Below, one piece after another: positions 26,396-33,699 of a stretch of DNA of 64,000 nucleotides. How positions within the stretch are numbered: position 1 is the stretch's first letter; the number at the start of each line of letters is the position of its first letter. Below the pieces are notes generated by a model. The model worked only from the letters and a program-made list of their open reading frames with translations, was not told the origin of the DNA and did not search any database. The position numbers and the translations under genes are program-made. The DNA is from Pseudoalteromonas rubra (GTDB lineage: Bacteria > Pseudomonadota > Gammaproteobacteria > Enterobacterales > Alteromonadaceae): positions 62,001-126,000 of the forward strand of contig NZ_PNCJ01000027.1 in NCBI RefSeq assembly GCF_005887115.1, read 5' to 3'.

Positions 26396-29260
26396 ATGAG
26401 AATGGCTGTGCGATTGATGAACTCACCCGCTGCGTTACTGTGCGGCGCGTTTTTACTGCTTTTTTATACCACACTGGTACGTGCCGGGGACTGGCAGACC
26501 CTGCACACTGAACATTTCAGGGTACACTATACGCCTGCACAACAGGATTGGGCGCGCTCAGCCGCTGTCGAGTTAGAGCTGGTCAGAACGCTGGTTTTGC
26601 AGCAACAGGGCCGGGCACTGGACAGCATAGCCGATGTCGTGGTGTTTGATCCCATCAATGGTGCCAATGGCTTTGCACTGCCGAGTACAGACACGCCTTT
26701 GATGGCGTTATTTACCACACCGCCTCAATCAGACTCGGTGATTGCAAACAGCCCGGGCTGGCAGCAGTTGCTTATCCTCCATGAATACATTCACCTGGTG
26801 CACTTATCTCAGCCCAGTCGCAGCCAGTGGCGACAGCATCTGCGTGACTGGTTTGATATCTATGATCTGTCCAGTGCGGTGTTGCCGCGCTGGGTCGCTG
26901 AAGGGTATGCCACGTTGCTGGAGTCGCGACTGACCGGCCGGGGGCGGCTCTATGACAACTACAGCGAAGCACTGCTGCGCGCTTTTGCCCGTCAGGGCGC
27001 ATTGTTGTCGTATGGCGCACTGAATAATGGCGACGGCAGCTACCGTTCCGGTGCAATGGCTTATTTACTGGGGGTGCGGTTTCTGGCCTGGCTTGAAGAC
27101 AACCATGGCAAAGAAACGCTGGATGCGGTCTGGACCCGCGTACACGGGGTTCAAAAACGCAATTTTGAATCGGCTTTCAAAGGGGTTTTCGGACAAAGTG
27201 CAGGTCAGCTTTATCGGCGCTTTATTGCTGAGTTCACATACCAGGCGATGACGCAGGAGCGCGATCTGGCCCTGCTAAACAGCCCATTGTGGTTTGAGCC
27301 TGATTTTGCGGCGAGTAACGCGGTGCTGTCGCCAGATGGACAGCAAATTGCCATGACCGAGCGCAATCTGGAAGGAGAGATCTGGCTCAGAGTGTATAAA
27401 ACTGAAGACAATGAAGAAGCAAAAAAAGCCTTTAATGAAACCCAGCAGGCCTTACTGGCGGCCGATCCGGCAGACATTGCCGACAAACCGCCTGAGGTCT
27501 TTAAACGTGAGCTGGTAGCACAACTGGCAGCCAGCGATTTTTCTGGCATTCTGTATCCGCAATGGGCCGATAAAGACACGTTATACTTTGTGGCGCGTGC
27601 CCGGGTCGATGAAGTCCGGGACAACCGGATTAACGATCTGTATCGCTGGCATATACCAAGTGGTGCCGTTACCCGGTTAACCCAGTCACTTGGGATAAGG
27701 CGCTTTGCACTGTTGGATACAGACACCCTGTATGCAGAGCAAGTGCGCAGTGGGTTTTCTGAACTGGTACGGGTGGATATCAGCAGCAATACGGTAACGC
27801 CGCTGTTTGCCCGCGACCTGGGTACCGTCTATGACTATCCGCAGCTGGCGCCCGATAAACGGCAGCTGGCGTACCTTAAAACCACGCTAAATGGTAATTG
27901 GCAGTTGTATATACAAGATATGCAAAGCGCTGAAGTACGCACAGTTCCTATGCCTGAGGGGTATCAGTATCTGACAGCGCCGGTCTGGCAGCATCAAGGC
28001 CAGGGGCTTTATTTTATTGCCGGTCTGCACGGTGAGGTGGGTGTATATCGTTACGACTTGCAGCACGATACCTTGTATCAGGTCGCAAATGGCCAGGCCG
28101 TATTCGAGCAACTACTGCCGCGTGAAAATGCACCGCTACTGTACTTGCACAGCACACCTTCAGGGACCCGGTTGCATGAACTGGATGACCAGATCAGCGA
28201 GCTGCCTGTGACTAAACTCAGCAGTAGTGCGGCTGTACCACTTGGCAAAACTGATGCCCTTGTACTGCCCGATGCACAAATTTATGTGAGCGAGGGCGCG
28301 GACATCACGCAGAGCGAGTACCAATGGCTGACGCAAGATGCCTCTGCGACATTGTCGCTGCAGGCCAGCAGTGCGGTCAGCGAGTTACTGAGTGTCGGGG
28401 TCAAAGGCAGCGATCTGCTCCAGCACTTATCCTGGCAATTGGGCCTGGCTCAAAGCGGCGACAATGTGCTGGACGGCAGCTTTGCCGCGTTACGTTATCG
28501 CGCCGGTGACTGGCGCTTTGATGCGTACCTGAGCGACTATCGCTTTGACAGCCTCCGGCAGCATGCGCAGGCAGAGCAGATAAAACTCACAGGCAGTGCG
28601 GTGAGTGGTCGTTTGGCCTACGAATGGCGCTCAGGCACCTGGTCGGTATCGCCGTTTGTGGCCCTTATCCATTTCGATGATCGGGGCCGGGATGCCATAA
28701 CCACACAATGGAGTGGACTAGAACAAGGGTGGCACAGCTATCGACAGGATTTTGCGCTTGGTTATCGCGTCAAAGCCGGCATACTCAGTGGCGATGCCAA
28801 GGGCCATGGCTATGACTGGCAAGGGTTTGGTAAGGTCTGGAACTGGCCGTGGTTTGCTGGCGTACAGTCTCAGTACCGTGAGTCGCAGTCACTGCGTCTG
28901 GGCGGATTCGATAACAATATTTTGAGCGGTCGCACACGCAGCGATCTGGTACTTAGCCCGGAGTTGCCGTTCCAGTTTGCTTCTGGCCGACATTATTACG
29001 GCTATGAGTTGGCGACGAGCTGGGCGCTAAATCAGCCCAGGTTCTTTATGAAGCAACACCGATTTGATGGTCAGCGCAGCGCGATCAGTTACGGTGTGAA
29101 GTGGCAAATTGATCTGAGCCAACAGGCACTGGGATGGGCAAACTGGTTCGCTCCGGCTGGTGTTACCGATCTGCGCTTTGATTTGGGTGTTGCCCGGGTT
29201 GAGAGTGATCTGGCAGAGGATGATCTGCGTGCCTGGCTGGGACTGTGGTATGCGTTGTAA
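26396..29260 (+). CDS. Exported metalloprotease (HExxH gluzincin-like) with beta-propeller and barrel-like C-terminus
   Basis: Large exported protein, 954 residues. After a signal peptide (ALLCGAFLLLFYTTLVRA) is a zinc metallopeptidase domain: HEYIH at about residue 129 provides two His and the catalytic Glu, and WVAEGYATLLES about 36 residues later offers the third ligand in the manner of gluzincins (peptidase MA-like). The middle (about 300-620) has TolB-like beta-propeller strands (LSPDGQQIAMTE, LAPDKRQLAYLK). The last 280 residues are rich in aromatic-ended strands with LGGFDNNILSGRTRS, resembling outer-membrane barrel or surface-antigen regions. A cell-surface protease is likely; substrate unknown. 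Start choice between ATG 26396 and 26402 is open; GAGG stands just before. It converges with the serine protease gene over a shared terminator. Confidence 0.8.
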   Translation: MRMAVRLMNSPAALLCGAFLLLFYTTLVRAGDWQTLHTEHFRVHYTPAQQDWARSAAVELELVRTLVLQQQGRALDSIADVVVFDPINGANGFALPSTDTPLMALFTTPPQSDSVIANSPGWQQLLILHEYIHLVHLSQPSRSQWRQHLRDWFDIYDLSSAVLPRWVAEGYATLLESRLTGRGRLYDNYSEALLRAFARQGALLSYGALNNGDGSYRSGAMAYLLGVRFLAWLEDNHGKETLDAVWTRVHGVQKRNFESAFKGVFGQSAGQLYRRFIAEFTYQAMTQERDLALLNSPLWFEPDFAASNAVLSPDGQQIAMTERNLEGEIWLRVYKTEDNEEAKKAFNETQQALLAADPADIADKPPEVFKRELVAQLAASDFSGILYPQWADKDTLYFVARARVDEVRDNRINDLYRWHIPSGAVTRLTQSLGIRRFALLDTDTLYAEQVRSGFSELVRVDISSNTVTPLFARDLGTVYDYPQLAPDKRQLAYLKTTLNGNWQLYIQDMQSAEVRTVPMPEGYQYLTAPVWQHQGQGLYFIAGLHGEVGVYRYDLQHDTLYQVANGQAVFEQLLPRENAPLLYLHSTPSGTRLHELDDQISELPVTKLSSSAAVPLGKTDALVLPDAQIYVSEGADITQSEYQWLTQDASATLSLQASSAVSELLSVGVKGSDLLQHLSWQLGLAQSGDNVLDGSFAALRYRAGDWRFDAYLSDYRFDSLRQHAQAEQIKLTGSAVSGRLAYEWRSGTWSVSPFVALIHFDDRGRDAITTQWSGLEQGWHSYRQDFALGYRVKAGILSGDAKGHGYDWQGFGKVWNWPWFAGVQSQYRESQSLRLGGFDNNILSGRTRSDLVLSPELPFQFASGRHYYGYELATSWALNQPRFFMKQHRFDGQRSAISYGVKWQIDLSQQALGWANWFAPAGVTDLRFDLGVARVESDLAEDDLRAWLGLWYAL

Positions 29261-29338
29261 ACGGTTATCTTGCATGGGCTGACTTACGGGGTGTGCTGCC
29301 TTTTCAATGCGGCAGTGCGGCGCTGATCCCGGATAAAC

Positions 29339-29364
29339 AAAAAGGCAGCTTTCGCTGCCTTTTT
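29339..29364. terminator. Bidirectional intrinsic terminator
   Basis: AAAAAGGCAGC (29339-29349), a 4-5 nt loop and GCTGCCTTTTT (29354-29364) form a GC-rich stem with A- and T-runs on both sides. It can end transcription of the metalloprotease gene (plus) and of the serine protease gene (minus). Confidence 0.85.
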
Positions 29365-29387
29365 AGGGAGAAAAATAGTCAGTGGGA

Positions 29388-31220
29388 TTATTGGTAATCT
29401 GCAACCAGACTCAGACCTGAGTAGGCGTTGTAAGCACGAATGCCAACCCAGTAGCGGCCTGCACCGTCATTACGGGTACAGTTTTCAGTGTTACCCCAAC
29501 GGTAAGGACGACAGTCATAGGTCGAGGTGGTTGGTTGCTCACCTTTACGTACATACAGATCCGCATCACCGCTGCCACCTGAAATATCGAAGGTGATGTT
29601 GGTTGCACCCGCTGGTACGTCGAAGTAGAAGTAAGTAATTTCGCCACGAGCACCAGATAGGTCTGTTCTGGCAACGCCCTTTTGCAGCTGATCTTCACCA
29701 CCTGGGCCGTATACAGGCACTTGCTTAGTCACGGTTGCAGTTGCACCCGAGTTATCGGTGACAGTCAGTGAAACGCTGTAGTTACCTGCAGCTGCATAGG
29801 TGTGGCTGGCTGTCGCACCAAAACCAGTGCCGCTGTCACCATAGCTCCACTCGTACTGAGAAATTGACCCATTTGGTGAGCTTGAGGCGCTGCCATCAAA
29901 GCTACAAGCCAGTTCTGTACAGCTGGACGTGAAGTCAGCGATAGGCATTGGGTCGCTGTTATTGTCGCCATCCGGGATGCCATTGAAGTGGCTTGATACC
30001 TCAGGCCAGATCTTGCTGATCTTAACGCCCTGGTTAGTACAGCCACCAAAGTGGTGCAAGGCAATGACTTTGTTGCTGGCAGCTGCCAGAACCGGTGAAC
30101 CTGAAGAACCACCGATGGTGTCACAGTAGTAGCCCATGTCGGTTCCTGTGCCACGACCATTTGCTGTAACAACATCTGCCTGACACAGGCCGTTGCTGTT
30201 CTGATCTGATTCGATAGCCAGCTCTTTCGGGTTACCCGCACCGTGCTGAGGAATGTAGATACGCTCGCCTTGCGTTGCATCACGTACGTCCAGACCAAAG
30301 TAGCCAAATGGCTGTGCTTTGTTGAATTCATTGATGGTGAACAGGGTGTAGTCCAGCGTGTAGTCAGAAGACAGGAAGTCTTTACCGGTTACTTTGACCA
30401 CGGTCTCAAGGTTTGAGCCATTACAGCTGGTGTGCTGGTAGTTAAACCACACCTCAGTGTTGGCCAGTTCAGAGGCAGAACCCACACAGTGTTCGTTGGT
30501 GAACATGCGGTTGTCCGGGCCAACACGCCAGCCAGTACACAGGCCGCTACCATTCATCAGCAGGCGGGCAACCGGGCGTGAACGCTCAAACTCAGTTGGG
30601 TTTGACCCTGCCCAGCACTGTACGTCGCGGCGCTCATTCACACCACAAGTTGACTCAATGCCCACATCTGTTGATGCGTTCATGGTTTCCAGCATAGGCG
30701 TGTTTTCAATGCCATGGTCATAAAAATCAATCACAGCAGGTGCAATGGTTTGTGCAGACATCAGGGTGGAGTTTGACGCTGTACCCGGTGTGTATTCAAC
30801 GACAGCGGTATCTGCAGAAATTGACATTGCAGAGAAGCTGCTAACGCCGTCATCGCCCAGTTTGGCATTGACCGTCGCGGCACGCATATTCGCTTCGGTA
30901 TACTCGTAACGCTCGCTGCCGTCTTTTGAACGTACAACCAGCTTGCCACCATTTGCCAGATTCACATTTTTAAAGTGTAGTTTGATGTAGCTAGCATCCG
31001 GGTGCGTAATGGTGCGGGTGATCACTGCATTGCCCGTGCTGCTCATGGTCGCAAATTCCTGAGAGAGAGACAGGTTTGCGTCGGCACGTGCACCAATGAT
31101 GGTTTTGTTAGCCTTACTGGTATATTGCAGCATTTGTGCTTCTGTGAGTGGCGCGGTGTTTTGTGCCAGTGCTGCGGTTGAGAGTAAGCCTAGCGCAGAG
31201 ACAAGATAGGTTAGTTTCAT
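29388..31220 (-). CDS. Secreted trypsin-like serine protease with PKD and PPC domains
   Basis: Extracellular protease precursor, 610 residues. Signal peptide (YLVSALGLLSTAALA), a propeptide to about residue 190, then a chymotrypsin-fold catalytic domain (about 195-410). The catalytic triad is visible: His in MFTNEHCVGS, Asp in SDYTLDYTLF, Ser in DTIGGSSGSPVL, with several Cys likely in disulfides (STCGVNERRDVQCW). The layout resembles lysyl endopeptidase (Achromobacter protease I) relatives. A PKD domain (about 425-510; YEWSYGDSGTG, SHTYAAAGNYSVSLTVTD) and a C-terminal PPC domain (about 525-610; FDISGGSGDADLYVRKG) follow, both common on secreted proteases of marine bacteria and often removed during maturation. 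It is likely exported through Sec and type II secretion. Cleavage after Lys is a family-based guess. Confidence 0.9.
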   Translation of the reverse strand: MKLTYLVSALGLLSTAALAQNTAPLTEAQMLQYTSKANKTIIGARADANLSLSQEFATMSSTGNAVITRTITHPDASYIKLHFKNVNLANGGKLVVRSKDGSERYEYTEANMRAATVNAKLGDDGVSSFSAMSISADTAVVEYTPGTASNSTLMSAQTIAPAVIDFYDHGIENTPMLETMNASTDVGIESTCGVNERRDVQCWAGSNPTEFERSRPVARLLMNGSGLCTGWRVGPDNRMFTNEHCVGSASELANTEVWFNYQHTSCNGSNLETVVKVTGKDFLSSDYTLDYTLFTINEFNKAQPFGYFGLDVRDATQGERIYIPQHGAGNPKELAIESDQNSNGLCQADVVTANGRGTGTDMGYYCDTIGGSSGSPVLAAASNKVIALHHFGGCTNQGVKISKIWPEVSSHFNGIPDGDNNSDPMPIADFTSSCTELACSFDGSASSSPNGSISQYEWSYGDSGTGFGATASHTYAAAGNYSVSLTVTDNSGATATVTKQVPVYGPGGEDQLQKGVARTDLSGARGEITYFYFDVPAGATNITFDISGGSGDADLYVRKGEQPTTSTYDCRPYRWGNTENCTRNDGAGRYWVGIRAYNAYSGLSLVADYQ

Positions 31221-31843
31221 TGCTGTTCCTTTTCACTTGTTGTTGAATGATTTTTTAGAATAAAAAGTTATTGAATAAATTTCGCACAGGTACAAAGGTA
31301 ATCATAAATATTATTTTTGTAAAGAAAGTGATAATAAAAATTTAACCAGGTGAGTCTCCACTGCGCTGTTAAACGCCGTTATTTCGTACAATCGGGGGCG
31401 AAAATTTTTATTCCTGGCTGCAATATTTCCCGTATTTGTCTCTTTTTTAGCTAAAATGGGGACGTATTCACCGTCAATTCTTACATAATGTCGGCAGTTT
31501 GCTGCTTCGAATGCTCAGTCATACCGTCAGCCGGGTTTGATAGATGCAAAATATAAAATTTAACGGCTAATTTACAATGTGTGTTAGAAGGCGCCAATAG
31601 GGTGTAATGCTGAAGTAATAACTAAGAGGGGTGAGCAGCCGGGATTGCACGTCGTGGCATCAAACCGGCTGTCTGGTAGATAAGTGAGACAAAAGCGCAC
31701 TCATGCTGAGCGTTGTGGTGTGGCTGTCAGAGGCGATGGATACGTTTACGAGAACGTCGGGGAGCGCTTTCTATTTCGTTCCATCTAGCTTCCCGCACTG
31801 TCCGGCACGGAAGCTTATATAGCAAGCATGTCAGGCCGGCATG

Positions 31844-31928
31844 CCGTACTTGATACGAGCACAGCCCGACGACAACATCGAGCCGTTATCCGCATTTGAT
31901 ACGAAACAGCCCAACGTCAGTACCGAGC
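31844..31928. repeat. Imperfect tandem direct repeat, two ~40-nt copies
   Basis: Copy 1 (31844-31883) and copy 2 (31890-31928) share TTGATACGA followed by ACAGCCC, ACG and CGAGC, about 80 percent identity over 40 nt, with a 46-nt period. Origin and role unknown. Confidence 0.6.
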
Positions 31929-31946
31929 AGTAATATATCTTCTGTC

Positions 31947-31960
31947 ATGAATCAATTCAT
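31947..31960. repeat. Inverted repeat ATGAAT-N2-ATTCAT, left copy
   Basis: ATGAAT-CA-ATTCAT. The same inverted repeat with spacer GC occurs at 33349-33362, on the other side of the regulator/membrane protein/peptide cassette. It could be an operator pair or a boundary mark. Confidence 0.4.
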
Positions 31961-32127
31961 AATTTAGAATAACTAAATGTGTACTTAGTTATTTTTATTC
32001 ACTTACTGGTATCACCCGCTCTTTTACTCATTTAAAATTGCAGTGTGCTTTTGGTTAGTTCGGAGTGAAGCCTTCGGTAACGGCGATGCTCCCATTATTC
32101 ATGAACAGATTAATAAATCCAATAATG

Positions 32128-32262
32128 CTAGTCACTTAAAGATAATTTCTTCCCTATAGGTGGTGGGCTTATGGTGGTCCTCGCTGGCAAAACAGGTCTG
32201 TCAGGATCTCCGCCGACTCCACCTTTAATATGGCGTAATAAATTACTTTCAATTTTTTTCAT
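32128..32262 (-). CDS. 44-residue peptide with double-glycine leader (bacteriocin/RiPP-precursor-like)
   Basis: Small gene, 44 codons plus stop. The peptide starts MKKIESNLLRHIKGG, fitting the double-glycine leader pattern (hydrophobics at -12, -7 and -4 relative to GG: L..L..I.GG) recognised by C39 peptidase-containing exporters. The predicted core after GG is about 29 residues, rich in Pro and Gly with a basic segment and no Cys (VGGDPDRPVLPARTT, then ISPPPIGKKLSLSD). AAAGGAGC lies 9 nt before the ATG, inside the end of the membrane-protein gene, and the start overlaps that gene's stop by 14 nt, so translation is coupled. No modifying enzyme, C39 peptidase or exporter is in the window. Possible roles are bacteriocin, signalling peptide or modified natural product; the core function is not predictable. 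Confidence 0.6.
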   Translation of the reverse strand: MKKIESNLLRHIKGGVGGDPDRPVLPARTTISPPPIGKKLSLSD

Positions 32263-32770
32263 AGTTGAGAGCTCCTTTGGGTCTGATAATTCGAGTAATA
32301 AAAGTAATAAGTGCCAGTGCCTCTAAAATATGCAAAGTGTATAAGGTTGGAACCCATAAATGGTGGTATATAACTGGGTAACTAACTATCTTATAATAAT
32401 ATAGTAGTATTTCTAGCCAAGCGAGCAAACAGAAAACAGAGGAAACGAAAATCAGAAAACAAAAAGCGCACTCGGGGATTGTTAGGGCGTAACTTTCTCT
32501 GGTACGTTTAAAGTACTCTATTTTTGTAAAATTATATACCTTCTCAGCGATAAGGCCTCTAAATAAAATCATTGCAAGGAGTATGACGCTAAGTACGGCA
32601 CACCAGAGGTAATAGTGCAAAGTCCATTGTATGGTTATTGGCTTAGTGGTTGCCTCTAATACTTGAAATAAACCAAGTAAAATAAATAACCACCTTGCGT
32701 TATAATCCCTCCAAGCTAAAACAAGACCAATTATTAGGACTGAAGAGAGTACCATTTCTACAACATGCAT
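32249..32770 (-). CDS. Multi-pass membrane protein of the peptide cassette (possible immunity or transport role)
   Basis: Integral membrane protein of 173 residues with about five hydrophobic helices (VVEMVLSSVLIIGLVLA; LFILLGLFQVLEA; LHYYLWCAVLSVILLAMILF; PECAFCFLIFVSSVFCLLAW; LYTLHILEALALITFITRII). I recognise no family. Base composition is clearly richer in A and T than in flanking genes, hinting at transfer. Its ATG overlaps the stop of the XRE regulator gene (TGATG), and its 3' end overlaps the small double-glycine peptide gene. A small membrane protein beside a bacteriocin-like peptide could be an immunity protein, but nothing in the sequence proves this. Confidence 0.7.
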   Translation of the reverse strand: MHVVEMVLSSVLIIGLVLAWRDYNARWLFILLGLFQVLEATTKPITIQWTLHYYLWCAVLSVILLAMILFRGLIAEKVYNFTKIEYFKRTRESYALTIPECAFCFLIFVSSVFCLLAWLEILLYYYKIVSYPVIYHHLWVPTLYTLHILEALALITFITRIIRPKGALNYEKN

Positions 32771-33102
32771 CAGTCTTCTCCCTTGTCTTCTGCTTTTGGT
32801 TCCATAGGTGGTTTTGTCTGTAATGGTTTTTTTGTTGTTCTTTTTTCGGCGTTATCGGCTAAAAAACCAAAAAAGCTTTTCCAGTCTTTGCCGAAGATCA
32901 TCAGAATATCCAGCAGCTGTTCCAGGTCCATAATGGTTTTACCACTTTCCCAGTTTGAGATAGTGGATTGGTCGACCGGGACGGACATTTTTTTAGCCAG
33001 CTCGGCTTGCGACATTTTTTGTTGTATTCGCAGACTACGCAGTGACGCCTGAATGTCCCGTCGGGCGCTGTTTAGCCAGTTCAATCGTTGACGTGTATTC
33101 AT
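32770..33102 (-). CDS. XRE-family helix-turn-helix regulator
   Basis: DNA-binding protein of 110 residues. The lambda-repressor-type HTH spans about residues 20-75 with the expected pattern KMSQAELAKKMSVPVDQ and STISNWESGKTIMDLEQL. A short Lys/Pro-rich tail (TTKKPLQTKPPMEPKAEDKG) follows and may be disordered. It is the first gene of a three-gene cassette with the membrane protein and the double-glycine peptide, each overlapping the next. Upstream are a TATAAT box and a palindrome AACAGCTGTT over the -35 position, a plausible autoregulatory operator. Such regulators often govern the production of toxic or signalling peptides. Confidence 0.85.
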   Translation of the reverse strand: MNTRQRLNWLNSARRDIQASLRSLRIQQKMSQAELAKKMSVPVDQSTISNWESGKTIMDLEQLLDILMIFGKDWKSFFGFLADNAEKRTTKKPLQTKPPMEPKAEDKGED

Positions 33103-33155
33103 TGTACATCCGTATATGAATATTAAAACAGTGAAGTTACATTTTGTTGCTTATT

Positions 33156-33184
33156 ATTATACTCAGTGTAATTTAACAGCTGTT
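33156..33184 (-). promoter_or_regulatory. Promoter of the XRE/peptide cassette with palindromic operator
   Basis: On the minus strand, a -10 TATAAT (33156-33161) follows a 17-nt spacer from AACAGC (33179-33184), which is a poor -35 by itself. This hexamer is half of the perfect palindrome AACAGCTGTT at 33175-33184, within a nearly symmetric TTTAACAGCTGTTTAAA. A regulator bound here would block the polymerase. The XRE protein encoded directly downstream is the obvious candidate. Confidence 0.5.
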
Positions 33185-33699
33185 TAAAAAATGTAAAGTG
33201 TTAAAGGGTTGATTTGTACCCGAAAATTTTTATCGCGACGCAACCAAAGTGCGTGTAAGTGATATGATTTTAGGTAAAAATCATGAATTATAAAGGCTTT
33301 GTTAGATAAGAGTCTTTGCCTGGTTAGCCCATACATTATTGAAACTTTATGAATGCATTCATAGTGCATAGGTTTTATTATGTAAACAGATTAAGATGTA
33401 TGTTGTGCGTTACCGTACGATGAAGCTTTTTCAACTCCCCGTATGTCGGGGCTCGGTGTGAATTAAACGTCACATTTTTTGGGTTTAGCTTTTTCACTTT
33501 TGGCTTGCTTGTTTTTATTATTCAGGCAGTTTCATCTAGCCAATGCGGTATGCTGGTCTGTGCTCTTACCTGCTTTGTTGGCAGTAAAACTCATCCTTAT
33601 TACCCAGTCTGAGTCCATAGTCATTGCACAATTGTGGCTTATAAATTCCACCATCCAGATTTCTTTGCGCAAATCTTTACTTAACTCATGGAGACTAAC
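33185..33699. other. Non-coding stretch between the cassette promoter and the RTX protein gene
   Basis: About 500 nt, AT-rich, no supported gene. It contains the perfect 16-nt palindrome TATGAATGCATTCATA (33348-33363), sharing ATGAAT-N2-ATTCAT with 31947-31960, and a hairpin CCCCG-tatgt-CGGGG near 33437-33451. An open frame from 33479 (88 codons) overlaps the RTX gene and lacks a ribosome-binding site. Confidence 0.4.
33348..33363. repeat. Perfect 16-nt palindrome, right copy of ATGAAT-N2-ATTCAT
   Basis: TATGAATGCATTCATA reads the same on both strands. It lies between the divergent cassette regulator and RTX protein genes and matches the inverted repeat at 31947-31960, on the far side of the cassette. 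Confidence 0.55.

Larger units (their letters stand above)
31221..32127. other. Gene-poor stretch between protease and peptide cassette
   Basis: About 900 nt without a convincing gene. The first 150 nt are AT-rich and should hold the protease promoter (minus strand). From about 31640 the GC content rises and weak structure appears: CAGCCGG (31637) can pair with CCGGCTG near 31670, and ACGTT/AACGT form a small hairpin near 31745. Two imperfect 40-nt direct repeats lie at 31844-31928. A 9-bp stem at 31968-31993 followed by T-rich sequence could end a rightward transcript. A short plus-strand frame starting at ATG 31703 (39 codons) has no ribosome-binding site. I cannot assign a function. Confidence 0.4.

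Noticed and set aside
26396..29260. Metalloprotease protein as a TolB-type translocation component
   Set aside because: Propeller-like strands are present, but the intact HEYIH plus downstream Glu and the C-terminal barrel-like region point to an exported peptidase instead.
31703..31822. 39-codon plus-strand frame (MLSVVVWLSEAMDTF...)
   Set aside because: No ribosome-binding site or recognisable family; the frame is short enough to be chance in GC-richer DNA.
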